Assembly (NCBI RefSeq): GCF_004027225.2
Contig: NC_044288.2
Coordinates: 15,262,744 to 15,326,743 of the forward strand
Source of the DNA: Strigops habroptila
Taxonomy: Eukaryota; Chordata; Aves; Psittaciformes; Psittacidae
Length of the DNA: 64,000 nucleotides
Direction: 5' to 3'
Each line of letters starts with the position of its first letter. The stretch's first letter is position 1. Made by a program: the position numbers and the translations under genes. Below the pieces are notes generated by a model. That model was not told where the DNA came from and did not search any database. It was given only the letters and a program-made list of their open reading frames with translations. Of the stretch, positions 1 to 11,870 are shown one piece after another.

Positions 1-2199
1 GAAGGAAGATGATCCTTCATTAGAAGGAGTAATTACTTTTTTACTGAAGAAGTGATTTCAGAGCTAATTCTCCCGGTCTGTAGGTGTGATGGGAGGTGAA
101 TTAAGCACGCACAAAGCCTGAGCTGAAAGATGCATGGCTCAATTGCAGACTTGAGTATCAACAGTCTGACTTTACAATGAGAGTTTCTAGAGAAGAAACA
201 GTTTACAGCCCTAACATCTACAGCATTAGCTCCATGCAGAGCTTTCTTGTCGCTATTATCCTTGCCCATAAGAAGATACAGGGGTTTTTGGATTTATTCT
301 TGTATTCTTGTGCTGCCTTCTACAGTCTTTTCCAAGGTGTACCTAGTCGAGAGATCTGACTAGATGGACAGAGGAAGAGAGGGGCGACCACTTGCAATAA
401 GAACTCAAGGGGAGAGAACTATAATCTTAGCAGTATCCTTCTAGCTAATGAGCTAGAAATCTAGCAAAGGAGGATAGAGTCCAAGCTGAGCTTCATTTTT
501 CAGGTTACCAAAAATATCACTACCCTAGTAGGGTATACTTGGACCAAAAGAGAAGAATGCACTCAAGTTTTCATTTAGAGTCTTCAGCTTGGTCAGAGTT
601 TTTTCCAGTAGTGCCTGTCTCGCCTTCAGATAAATATAATGATTATTTTGAAGTACTGTGCTGTTCATGTAGCCAGTAATGTGCATTTCATATTCAAAAG
701 GTGCTTTTTGGAATGGGTGTCATTAAAAGGACACCCATTTTCAGGAGGTTACATGTCGTCTTCTGTTCTGATTCATAACCTGAGATGAATTTGGCAGCAG
801 CTGAATGTAAGTAAAGGAGTTAAAATTTGCTTGGAAATTAAAAAACAATTTTTAGGACATCACAGCTTTTCCTGTCAGGAGTTGTCAGTGTATCAGCAGG
901 ACAAACATCAACTGTTATATGGTAGAAATGTGGAGTAAAACCTCACTATTGAAGAGCATCTTTTGCTGCGATTTTTTACCTATTAGCAGCCTGGGCAGAA
1001 AAAAACTGAGGCCTCTTGGGAAGAGCTAGGCACATGTGAGGGTCCTCCTCCAGGTGGGCACTGCAGGGTCAGTGTGTTTGAGAGAGACTTTTCTTGATGG
1101 AAAAAAATGTGCATAATCTACTGTAAGTGTAACATGTACCTCTGTACATTTCCCCAGCTCTAGGCTTTCATGGCATGCTGAAAGCAGGTGAAGAGAAAGG
1201 AGGAGAGAGGAATTAACTTTACTTTGTGATAACTCCTTGGAGTGTGAGGGTGCTTTCCAGCCTGTACCCTCTCGTCATGCTTTGGCCAGCACTGGGCAGT
1301 TGTGCTCTGTAGGTGAAGGGGGAGTTGCAGAGACAGTTCTGGAGTGCAGCCTCCGTTACGCTGTGAGTGTTTCACAGTGCAAGGACTGTACCCCAGGAGT
1401 CTCTGCCAGACTCCATCCCTAATAACTGACACGTTTGATCCTGCCTCTAAAACTTCGCAGAGGAGGAAACCCAGTGGGAGAAAAAACAAGTAAGCAAATT
1501 TCCCCTTTTGAGGCAGGGGCGGTGGAAGGCTTGGTTATCCTTGTTAGCTTCCTGGAGGTGGAGGCAAAAGGCCTATGTTAGTGGAGGAATGTCAGAGATG
1601 GCTTGTCTCATGATGTTTACAAGTCCTTTTAGATGTCACTGTAAGTGCTCTTGCTTTTAGCTGGTAGAAGTGAGGGCCTGTCAGGGAAGCAAAATGCCTT
1701 CTGATGTTCCTGGGTAACTATTTTATTAGCTGCTAGCTTCATAGTATACACTTGGATGACTTAGCTGAAGAAAATTAGTACACCTGAGACTTTCAGTCAG
1801 TCTTGTATTCGTTTAGAATGAAAAGTAGTTTGATCGGCTTGTGTAAAAACATATCCATCCTTTTTCCCTCTCAAAAGATCAGTGCTCTCCCTCAGGAAAG
1901 AAATGAAAGCTGCTCCCACTTCTATAGCGATTGCTTCTGATTTCCACAGCTTCAGAGCAAAGTGCAGCTGTGTCATTGTATCTTCAGCGTGACACATCAT
2001 TCTGAGGTGAGAAAATGAGAGAAGCATTCGGTTTCTTTAAAACTGAAATGGGCATTAGGAGGGGAGCACTTGCGTTGACCCCTTCTTCAAACGGGGCACG
2101 CATCCACTGCAGTCGCATGGACTGGGACTTGATAACCAATTAGTCATCTATAAAACTTCCTTAATGAACCACAGAGGAGCAGCATGACCTACCACACTG
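1..2199. other. Intergenic, unique sequence
   Basis: I see no exon, repeat or RNA gene here. By vertebrate gene order this side could be the 3' UTR or flank of LSM11, which converges on CLINT1 in mammals. No LSM11 coding sequence is visible, so that is inference only. Confidence 0.5.
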
Positions 2200-2375
2200 A
2201 CGTGGGACAAATTCCCATCTCTCTACTGCCACTTGCTCACTGAACGGCCTTGGCAAGCCACTTCCCTCCCTTTCCCTTGTGTTCCGCAGCTGTAACACAT
2301 CTGAGAGCAATCCCTGCCTGTCTCACAAGGATTCGGGGAAGCGGCGCGTGCTACACAAGTGCTAAGTATTGTTAC
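2200..2375 (+). repeat. MIR-like CORE-SINE relic A
   Basis: The stretch ctgccacttgctcactgaac and the following ccttggcaagccacttccct track the MIR core (CTGCCACTTACTAGCTGTGTGACCTTGGGCAAG). It ends in acaagtgctaagtattgtta, which matches the 3' tail of MIR elements. The 5' tRNA-derived half is not clear. The match is by eye to a remembered consensus, and the copy is old and diverged. Confidence 0.65.
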
Positions 2376-2844
2376 TAAAACCATAATATGTCAGGTAACG
2401 CAGATACATACATCATCTGCCCTCTTCAGGCACTTGACTGTTAGCCTTAAGTCTTGGCACACTGAAAACGTGCAGGATATCAGGTACAATGACACCCTTC
2501 AGTCTTGAAATTACTTGTGTCTTCAAGGTCAGATTTGGTGACTTCAATATCTGTCTCACAGCTGCAATACCATGTTTTGGCCAAATGGTGATAAATGAGA
2601 GTGTAACTTGTTTGTAATTCCTTCTCTGTCTTCCTAAATATTTTGTTTCTTGGGAAGCTGATGCTGCTATGAACATCCTGAGTAATACTGAATTTGCAGT
2701 ATTCTGCTTTCCAGATGTAAATGTTTATATTTAAAATTGCTAAGACTGCAATGCAATAAATATATCCCTGTAACTGTTTGCTTCAAAGCATGTTTTTTTT
2801 CTGTGCTCTGTCAATATGCTTGTGTCAGGGATGAAGCTGCTACT

Positions 2845-3020
2845 GCAGCGGTTAGAACAGATGCTGGGATGTGGAGACTGCCAGGTTTGAATGCTGGCAC
2901 TGCTGCCTATCCCATGACTTGGGGGCAAACTAGTCACCTGTGTGTTCAAAAGTGTGTTAATCTATAAAATAAGAATATCATTATACCTGTCTTTTAGAGG
3001 TGCAGAGGGGAGGTGAACTT
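2845..3020 (+). repeat. MIR-like CORE-SINE relic B, with tRNA-derived head
   Basis: This copy shows both halves of a MIR element. There is a tRNA-like head (gcagcggttagaacagatgctgg) with a B-box-like GGTTTGAATGC at 2884-2894, then ggcactgctgcctatccc, gacttgggggcaaactagtcacctg and aatctataaaataagaatat, matching the CORE and the 'CTGTAAAATGGGGATAAT' block. It lies in the same orientation as relic A, 470 bases further on. Confidence 0.7.
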
Positions 3021-4781
3021 CATGTTAAATGTAAGAACTATTGGCCTGATCACTCCGAGGTCTGTTACCTTAAGGTGTTGTCTTCTTCCATGTCATCAGG
3101 AGATGGTTTTCCAGGAATTGGGAAGGTCCAGAGCCAGCATCCAAGCATCCCAGCCCAGCGTGTGCTTAGCTAGCAGGGAACTTGACTTCCAGGAACCTCT
3201 TCATTCCCATGGTAAATGATGCAGATGTATTTGGATCAGAGATGGATGTAGCTTGCTGAAAATGGTAATATACCTGTGCTCTGGAATTCAGATGTTTGAC
3301 AAAAGGATTAATTCCTATTGCAGCCTGGGAACTGTTTAAAGAGAGCAAAGTCTGTGGTTTAAAGCCAGGAGGGGCAATATGAGGATGCATGTAATGAGGA
3401 GGATCAGACAGAGAACTCGCAGAAGAGGTCTGCAACCCATTGACTTTCATTTGCATTTTAAAGTGGTGTACACTGGGAGTCTGCCCTGTCTTCCATGTGT
3501 CTGATGTTTCCCTGGTGTCTTACAAGATGATTCACAGTCAGTGTGGCAGTAGACTCTTGCTCCTTTGGATTGCAGTTGTGTCCATTTAATTTAAAAGTCC
3601 AGAGGACATGACTTTCCCTTTGATACTCATGCAGGTGCCTGTGGGTGTGTGCTCAGATACCTCCCTAAACTGGAGTTAAAACTGTTGACTAAACTACAAC
3701 AGTTGTACTCCCAGGCTGTTAGGGAAACAAGTCCTGTACTGCCACAAAAAAAGCCCCTTTTCTGAGCTTTTCTCATTGTGTCTTAGTGCTCATATATATA
3801 AAAACAAACTAACTTTTCTAATGTGGGAAGCCCTGTTAAAACACGGTGCCACCTCAACTAGAAGCTTCTGTGTCCTGTGCTGATGTAGCAGGTTGGAGCA
3901 TTTGGGCCCTTCCTGTGCTGCCATGGGTGAAGGCTGATGGCCAGGGTAGCTCTGGTGGGTGTGAAGAGCTCACTTGCCCACTCCACCGGGGTGTAGTAAT
4001 GTCTTACATTGCTCCACCTGCTTGTAACGCAAATACCTCTGCTTTGTCAGGTAACTTCGTATGGGGTTTGATATGGGTTTTCTTTGTATGCAGGTGACAT
4101 ACATCTGAGAGTGTTTAAGCAGGTGTTCTTCTCATAGCCAAGCGTGAGAGTATTGCTCAAATTAAAGAGAGATTTAAATTAAATCTTTCCTTATTAAAAT
4201 TAAGCTGGAGTGGGAAGGAAGAGTCACAAATTCCAGAGTTGATTTTAGTGCTCTCTTGGAATTTCATAGAGCTTTCACCCTCCTCTTCCTGATGTTGCTT
4301 TGCCCCTGTTTTGAGAGGAGAGTTGAAATTTGTAAAGAGGTAAAACTGGGGGAGGAGACATCCCTCCTATCTGCGGGAAGTTACACCTTTTGTAGCAATG
4401 CTGAGGGGGGGTTTTAATTATCAAATGCCACCTGAATTCTCTGAACAGTTCATCTCAACTTGGAGCTGTATCTTCTTGCTGTGAATGAATTATTATCCCA
4501 AACAGCAGCTTATTCCCTACAGTTTCTTACAAGCCTGGGAGGTCTCTCTCATATTGGCATTTATGAGTCTGTGCAGTCATCCTCCATAACACAGACCATT
4601 TCTTAGGTTTGATTGTCAGTTTTCCACAGCCTTGGGGTCAGTCCTCAACAACTTGAATGCAACAAACGGTATGTAAAAAATGAAGTTTTAATAATTCAGC
4701 TAAGTATGTTGGTGATTCCCATGTTTGGTTTATGGGTCAGTTTGGGTGATACTGAGCAAGTATTTGAGTATTTAAAATAGG
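3021..4781. other. Intergenic, unique sequence
   Basis: No exon or repeat recognised. Open frames here are short and without family features. Confidence 0.5.
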
Positions 4782-4965
4782 AATCATAGAATAGTTTGGG
4801 TTGGAAAGGACCTTAAGATCACCCAGTTCCAACTCCTTGCCATGGGGAGGGATGACTCACCCTAAACCGTGTCACCCAAGGCTCTGTCCAACCTGGCCTT
4901 GAACACTGCCAGGGATGGAGCATTTACCACTTCTTTGGGCAACCTGTGCCAGGGCCTCACCACTG
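4782..4965 (-). mobile_element. CR1 LINE 3' fragment
   Basis: It begins with aatcatagaatagtttgggt, the reverse complement of the CR1 3' end, and runs on through cacccagttccaactccttgcc, ggccttgaacactgccagggat and gggcaacctgtgccagggcctc. It is therefore a CR1 copy on the minus strand, truncated at its 5' end as most are. Confidence 0.93.
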
Positions 4966-5780
4966 GAATCATCACGTCCACTGTCCATTCACTCAGGACC
5001 CTAAATTGAACAGTACCTAATGGCAGCGCTACTGCTCATACCAGTTTGCCTCGGATCTGCTGGAACTCGGTGTAGTGCTTGTGAAGCTCTGCCAAGGTAA
5101 CTGCATCAGTTTCCTTCACAACCCTGGGCTGTGGGAGCAGCTTTCCACAGGAGGAGGTAATAGTTTGGATCCTGATGGCTGCTCTGAGGATCGTGCTCTG
5201 CGTGCCCCTGCCAGTGTGCTGCCTCGTGCTTGGGAAGTGGTGGGTGCTGAGGTAAGGCCCTGCGTGTCCCCTCTAACAGCCGCACCAAGCTCTGCGCGGG
5301 GTGTACACAGGCCATGCTCTGAGGGAATCCCTCTGAAATACTACTGTTTATGCAGGTCCTTTTTGAGGGTGGGGTTGGGAGAGTGAATGGGTAGATCCTG
5401 TATATATGACAAATGATCTGTGCCGATGCCCAAAGGCTTTTACAGCTTCATGTTGGTGCTGTGGCCTCCTCTGGGACAGCTCCAAACCCCTCAGACCCTG
5501 TTCTGCCACTGCCAGTCGAGCGGGCTGACAGAGAGGGAGGATCCGGCCCCAGTGCTCTGACTGAGGAAACCCCGGGTAGGAGATGGATGGGCATGGCGGC
5601 GTTGAGGTGGCTCCTGTTCTGGCTGGGGGCCCTCTTCTCTGGGAAAGCACTGGGGGAACTTTCAGGGGTCTGGGTACTGGATTTCTCTCTTCCACTAAAT
5701 GCTCCAAAGCAATTGTCCAAGGAATCCCCTACTTGTTACAGCCCTTCAGGCTGCTCTTTCTTCACCTGTTTTGGCCAGAT
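4966..5780. other. Intergenic, GC-richer unique sequence
   Basis: The GC content rises between two CR1 copies, and several overlapping open frames of about 60-135 codons appear on both strands. None shows family features, and GC-rich sequence makes such frames likely by chance. Confidence 0.45.
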
Positions 5781-6245
5781 AATAGAATCACAGATTGGCT
5801 TGTGTTGGAAGGGACCTTAAAACTCCTCCAGTTCCAACCCCCTGCCACGGGCAGGGACACCTTCCACTAGAGCAGGTTGCTCCAAGCCCCTGTGTCCAAC
5901 CTGGCCTTGAACACTGCCAGGGATGGGGCAGCCACAGCTTCTCTAGGCACCCTGTGCCAGCACCTCAGCACCCTCACAGGGAAGAGCTGCTGCCCCAGAG
6001 CTCATCTCAATCTCCTCTCTGGCAGGTTAAAGCCATTCCCCTTGTCCTGTCCCTACAGGCCCTTGTCCAAAGCCCCTCTCCAGGTTTCCTGGAGCCCCTT
6101 TAGGCACTGGAGCTGGTCTAAGGTCTCCCCTTCAGGAGCCTTCTCTTCTCCAGGCTGCCCCAGCCCAGCTCTCTGAGCCTGGCTCCAGAGCAGAGCTGCT
6201 CCAGCCCTTGCAGCAGCTCCGGGGCCTTCTCGAGGGCCCTCCTCG
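5781..6245 (-). mobile_element. CR1 LINE 3' fragment, longer copy
   Basis: It runs from aatagaatcacagattggct through ttggaagggaccttaaaactcc, acaccttccactagagcaggtt, gccattccccttgtcctgtccc and gccttctcttctccaggctg, ending near ctccggggccttctcgaggg. It is one continuous minus-strand CR1 of about 465 bases. Open frames inside it belong to the element and are not host genes. Confidence 0.93.
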
Positions 6246-6515
6246 CAGGTTATGGCAGCGCGGTGCTGGAGCTGCCAGGCGGGCTCTGCGGGGCCCTGCG
6301 GCTGCTCTGAGGAGCAGAAAACCCGCTGATGGCCGCTCTGGGGAGCGGGCTGATCAGAACGCACCGAGGGGAGCTCAGCCGCGCGGGGCGGAGCGCTGCG
6401 GGGCCTGGCTACGGGGTGGCTCCCGCTGCTCGCCCCTTCCCTCCGCGCCCACGAGGTGGCAGTAGAAGGAAGGGAAACGCGGGGCGGGCAGCGGGGCCCT
6501 TTCCCAGGTTTGCTT
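6225..6515. promoter_or_regulatory. CpG island with two GC boxes and a CTCF-type motif
   Basis: About 290 bases are rich in C, G and CpG (cgcgg, gcgcggggcggagcgctgcg, tccgcgcccacgag), unlike the AT-rich neighbourhood. GC boxes are GGGGCGGAG at 6385-6393 and GGGGCGGG at 6481-6488. CCACGAGGTGGCAGT at 6449-6463 is close to the CTCF consensus. CpG islands in birds often mark promoters, so this could start an unannotated transcript or be an insulator. It lies between two minus-strand CR1 copies, which I do not think can account for it. Confidence 0.6.
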
Positions 6516-6905
6516 CACAGAACCAGGTTGGAAGGGTCCTCAGGGATCATCCGGTCCAACCTCTCTAGGCAAAGCATGACCCGAACTAGATGTCCCGGCG
6601 CCATGCCCGGCTGCATCGTAGAAGTGTCCAGTGTTGGGGAATCCACCTTTTCTCTAGGGAGATTTTTCCAATGGCTGATGATGTGTGAAAAGTTTTCCTC
6701 TTGCGTCCAATTGGAATCTTCCCAGGATTAACTTGTACCCACTACCCCTTGTCTTTTCCATGCGACCCCTGTAAAAAGGCAGTCCTCATCTTTGTAGCCA
6801 CCCTCTGAATACTGAATGTGGTGATAAGGTCACCTCTGAGCCTTCTTTCCTCGAGGCTGAACAAGCCCAGCTCTCTCAGCCTTTCCTCACATGTCTTCCC
6901 AGTAG
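6516..6905 (-). mobile_element. CR1 LINE fragment, diverged subfamily
   Basis: It begins cacagaaccaggttggaagggt and continues ggatcatccggtccaacctc, ccccttgtcttttccatgcg, ggtcacctctgagccttctt and aacaagcccagctctctcag. It is minus oriented. The text differs from the other CR1 copies here, which suggests an older or different CR1 subfamily. Confidence 0.88.
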
Positions 6906-9714
6906 GTGAAGCACCATTGGATCTGCCACAGGGACTATGCAGACACAAGCCTGAAGCAGCCCTTAGCAGAGGGGACCATTGCTGGACCAAGCTACAGGAG
7001 CGGCAGTGGGGCTCCCAGGTAACTGCTGTGTGTGTATTAGAGTAGCAGGAGTCCTGTCACCATCCATGTGGATGATGGCCATGGCTGATGGAAATGTTGG
7101 TTGTGGGAGGAGAACAGGAGTCGGTGCTGCTTGGTGGAGGGTGTACTAGAGCATGGCTGGAATAGTGACCACTAGTAGATGCTGCCCAGGCTGTAAAACA
7201 GTGCTCCGTGGGTACCCACATCTTGCCATGTATTCACAGGCAGAAATCATGTACCATTTATGCATGATGCCGAGGAATAAATCCTTTCAAGTAATATGCT
7301 TTGGGTATATGGATGCTGTGCTAGAGCTCTCCGTAAATGCACCAGCACAGGGTTGGAGAAGGAAACAGCCCATTTCTGTCCTGCCCTTCTGGGAGATGAG
7401 GCTCAAGCGCAATAAGTTTTACCCATCAGAGTGTGGTCAATGGGACAATCATACGATGTGTTGACCAGGAAAAGGATGTGAGAGTTTGAAGGGAAAAACT
7501 GATGCTATCATGCTAATGGCATAGAGCAGCAGGAAGGATGGCAAACAGGATACTGATACTGTGCCGTATGGAATGATGCTGCAGAGGGTGGAATCAGCCG
7601 TGATCTGCATTGCCAGCCTGAAACAGGTCCTTGATGTAACTTGCCCTAAAAGCAGCCCAGTGGTGTGACTTGGAATCAGCTCCCGTCTCCTCCAGCTCAC
7701 CATGAGCAAGCAGGGTGTTGCTTGCATTGCAGTAACGTTTGCATGCACATAGCCTTTGCATACTGCTTTGCATCGGGTTTGCTTACCCTCCTCGTGTGCT
7801 GACAGCTTTATACCGGTGAGAGAGTGAGTATTAACTAATTCATTTTAAAAGCGGCCATGTGTTTGTCATTCTTTGTTGGGTCAGAATGCTCTGAAGTAAG
7901 TCCCCCATTCCTCAGCTTGCTGTTGTCATTAAAAACAAAGACCCCGAAAAGAGGCTTGTACTGTCTCCAACTATTCAAGACATGGCAAATGTTAGTGCAG
8001 CAGAGTGTGAATTGCTTGCTGAAAGCCATCCTCTACCCTGGCCTCACATCTATTACCAAGTGTAAACTAATGAACAAAGAGCTGGTGTTCATACTGGTCA
8101 CAGTATCCAGTGTAAGCGCTTTCAGAAAGTGCTGCGGGCTGACACAGGAAGATTGCAAGAGGCTGCAGCCCCTGACCTCAATAAAGGCTTCAAAGGAAGC
8201 TCCTGAAAAGTTTTTTGCAGCACAAAAAAGAAATTCACCTGGTAAAGTAGCAGCCAGTGCACTTTAATAGCTGAAACTACATCAGGGCTTCTGCTGACTG
8301 AGTGGAAACGACATATTTATTTTGCATGTAGATGCTGTTCTGTAATGTCTTTTTTTGCTCCATTAAGAAGAAAAGGACTTGATGCTCATGAGATGAATGT
8401 ACCTGCTTACACACACAGCCCACCTGCAGCGACAGAGGGAAGGAAGAGCTGGAGAGCAAGAGCCACGTGGGTGCCAGTTCCTGCAGTAGGCCGGGATGTT
8501 GAAGCCCCAGCGCCCAAAGAGAAAGGAGACCCCGAGGAACTCATCGCCTGCCCAGGCACCCTCCTCTGTGGTGCCTCTGGCTGGCCCTGCAGTGGGAGCA
8601 CACAGGCAAGTCAGGGGGGCTGAGGGAGCCCAGGGCTGTGCAGTGCAGGAGGCAGCAGCAATAACATGTGCAGTGCTGCTTGCATGACCCTGGCCACAGC
8701 GTTTGGCTGTTTTCCTCCTTCCCACCTCGTGACTGCTCCAACCATTTTGCTGCCCCGTGTCAGGGTTGTGCTCCCTCACACACCAGGTCATTCACTTTGC
8801 CTGCAGCACTCCTGTCTCTCTTGTCAAGCTGCAAGCCCTGCAAGAACCTCTGCCTGTGCACGGGATTGTATCCCACTGGACGTCATTCCTGCAGCTGGGA
8901 ACGGTCACTGCAGAGAGGCTGCTGCTGGTGAGTGGGGAGACCAGGGCAGCTCATCTGGCCTGAGCAATGTCTCTTACCCTGCCTCAGCTCCTGAATGCTG
9001 CCAGCTCTGGGCTTCAGACAGGGGCTGTGGGCAGCTGCCCCTCGCTGCGCTCAGTGGCACAGGAAGCTTCCCTCAGTGATGTTTTTCCAATCTTTTTTTG
9101 CTCACAGGTACTTAAGGCTTCCCATGAGCCACAAGCCCCAGTGTAGGGAGCGGAAGGTGACAAGCACCTGGTTGGGCTCTTTCCCATAGCCCAAAGGTGA
9201 CATCCATGGGACAACGATCAAGTCCAACTGCCTCCTGCCAGTATTCACTCTTTGCTCAGTCCACCCAGTGCTGTTGTGGACCCAGAAGCCAGGAGAAGGG
9301 AAGTGACAGTGTGATAGTCGTACATATTCGACAAAAATGGAGCACCAGGTAGGCAGATTGATATGCATCAAACTGGGCTGGAAAACCACTGGAGGCAAGG
9401 CGGTTTTAGGAACCACCTTTATGTTTAGGACATTTAGGAATCTCAAGATAGAGGCAGATGCTTCCTCTCTCCTTTTTACATCTTGGTGGGACTTGGAAGG
9501 ATGTGGTTCCCTGAAGGGAAGGGACAAGAGGTAACAGAGGCAAGGGCAGGGAGACCTCTGAAAGAATTGGTTTTCCTGGATTTTAGGAATTTAACCCTTA
9601 GTGTTCCCTCATCCAGGATTTTGTTTGCAAATCAAAAATGGGGAAAGATTTTGGTAACACAGTATCACCAACAGTTTGTTAAAAGACTAATTGCCAAGTA
9701 GCTTATGCATGTGG
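6906..9714. other. Intergenic, unique sequence
   Basis: GC-richer sequence between about 8.4 and 9.1 kb gives several overlapping open frames of up to about 140 codons on both strands. None resembles a known family, and no splice-bounded exon could be supported. Confidence 0.4.
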
Positions 9715-10010
9715 GACCATTAGTAATTCTGTAGCTATGCAAATTAAAACAGTGATGTATGATTTATAGCTTTAATAATGTTCTGAAGGCTCTTAAATTT
9801 TAATCACTTGCAACATCCTTTTTAATATTCAATTACTTTATTAACTAATTAGGTCACTTGCTGAAAAAGCACATAAGGCTGGTGCTATTTTAATATCAGC
9901 TGAACATCACAAAATACCTTTGAAATGGTGTAAATGGTTTATTTATTTTAAATAGATCATTAAGATGCTATAATTAATAAACCAGTTACAGGAAGAAGAC
10001 AAGAAATTGA
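9715..10010. promoter_or_regulatory. AT-rich block resembling a conserved non-coding element
   Basis: The block contains an octamer ATGCAAAT at 9736-9743 and many homeodomain-type cores (taattaggtc, ctaattag, ataattaataaacc), with no repeat similarity. This composition is common in vertebrate conserved enhancers. Conservation cannot be tested from one sequence, so the call is inference. Confidence 0.25.
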
Positions 10011-11758
10011 TAGATGCCAAACCACAATAGCAGCGGCTTCTCTGCTTACTGTATAAATGGTCAGAGGGATGCTGAACTCAGTGAATGTGGCCACTGAAGC
10101 ACCTTCCTAGATAATTCGTATTCAGCTGAAGGGATAAGGCTCAAGCTATGCGTGCTTTTTGTATGAATTTAGCTTCCTATTGATAAAAGCTCCACAGATG
10201 ACCTTGAAAAGTTAGTGTTTAAAAGGACAGCCCTCCTTTACTGCCTGCTGTTTTGTCTGTCTCAGAAAAGATAAAACCATCACATCTTAGCCCTGCTAAT
10301 GCTGGGCTGAAGGCAGAGCTCTTGCAGGAGGGAAGGTGGGTGCCTAATCTGTGACCTGCCTGCTCCACTCAACATGGGTGATGACTTGCTCCTGTCCGGA
10401 GACACGGGCTGTGGCTGCACAGGATAGAAAATTATACCCCTGCAAAACCCACAACAGCGCTTAACTGTAGTGTAGAGCTTTACACCAACCCTTGATGTAA
10501 AACCTGAAGTTTGAGAAGTTAAATTTGTCACCAGTGTGGCTGAAACAGGCTTCAAATAATCTTCTGGCTTAAAACTTAGTAATTAAGGGCAAGACAAATA
10601 CTATTCTAGGAATTAAGTCAATCTATTTAACAGATTTTGGTTTAAATTATGTCAATATGATGATACACAGTGCAATAGTTTTCTCTCTTGTGAAGTTGCT
10701 AAAAGATATCAGCAGTAATTACAGGGCATCTTCCCATTTTAACTTTCCTTGCTTCCATTTTCTTGTAACAAAACCCTGTAAATCAGGGGCAGAAAGCTTA
10801 ATGCCACAGTGATCTTTCTGCTAAATGTATGACTGCCCTTTAGAAGTCAGATACAAAGAAAATGATTCCAAATCTCAGTTTACAGAGAGTTTGCTGGGAT
10901 CTAACACATCTATGGCCCGAGTGGGGCTCTAAAGCAGTGTGCTGGTGTGATACAAGACTGGTACTCCACTTCCCTAGAATTAAAAATAAGAGCTACCCCT
11001 ACCTCTGTTGCAGTTTACCCAACAGTTGACAGTAACTTCTGCCATTACAGTGGCTTAAGATGAAACCAGAGTTTTTCTCTTTGGAAAATTCTACATCATT
11101 AACATTTCTCATCAAAATGATGCTCCCTGCTGCAAGAGGCGGCTGGTCAGCAGGACTATCCCCTGAAAGGAAGAACATAGTGGACTAACCTGGGCTGGGT
11201 TAGAGAACTGTGCAGATGGGATGAGGGTGCCTAAAATAATGCTAAATCCAGTTCACGTTTTATGGGAGCTGCCACAGGAAATAAAGGTGCACAACAATAC
11301 AAATATAGGATACGAAATGCTGCTGCAAGTTGGGACAACATATGATGCTACTACACACCTTGGAACAAGTGCAGGTACAACTCTTCAGGGGTCAAAGATA
11401 CTTACACAGTCAAAGGAGGTAAGTGTCACTGGTTTTAAGTGTTTATTTCACCCTACACCACTGCTGTTGTACAACATGGCGCCAGGGCTGTTCTGAGTCT
11501 CCTTACAAAGCCCCAGGTCTGTCAAATAGGTGCATTTTTATCACATTCCTGTAACTTCTCCCTAGTTATTTATACACAACTGATTCCCCTGTCGCTCAGA
11601 TCATTTGGGTAGGAAAACCCACACCCTCCTCTGTCAAGCCAAAATAGACAGACTAGCTGGACCTGCAATTAAAGGGTCATCAATGCCTCAAACACAACTG
11701 GTACTGGGAGAAATAAGGAGGTAAAACTCAGCAGAAACCACCCTCAGAGGTTTGACTT
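10011..11758. other. Intergenic, unique sequence
   Basis: Nothing recognised apart from scattered short open frames. Confidence 0.45.
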
Positions 11759-11799
11759 TATGATCTTAAAGGTCTTTTCCAACCTAGTTGATTCTGTGG
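11759..11799 (+). mobile_element. CR1 LINE 3' end, very short
   Basis: The stretch tatgatcttaaaggtctttt followed by ccaacctagttgattctgtgg is the last 40 bases of a plus-strand CR1. It directly precedes a short GC-rich block. Confidence 0.8.
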
Positions 11800-11814
11800 T
11801 TGTGTTTGGGAGTC

Positions 11815-11870
11815 CAGCGGCTGCGGCCGCCTCCTCCGCCGCCGGTACCCAGGGGCTGTTAACCTCCCCG
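11815..11870. other. Short GC-rich block
   Basis: About 55 bases with a NotI site gcggccgc (11823-11830) and cctccgccgccgg, abutting a CR1 end and followed by AT-rich sequence. It is too short for a CpG island. It may be the edge of an assembly or repeat junction, or a regulatory core. Confidence 0.3.

Noticed and set aside
1..2760. Possible 3' UTR of LSM11 ending at the AATAAA near 2754
   Set aside because: The idea comes only from mammalian gene order; no coding sequence or other support is in the window.
5413..6465. Cluster of overlapping open frames on both strands
   Set aside because: They are explained by GC-rich sequence and a CR1 copy; none has protein family features.
8345..9079. 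Several frames of 60-142 codons on both strands
   Set aside because: GC-richer unique DNA gives long frames by chance; frames overlap each other and no splice-bounded exon or known domain appears.
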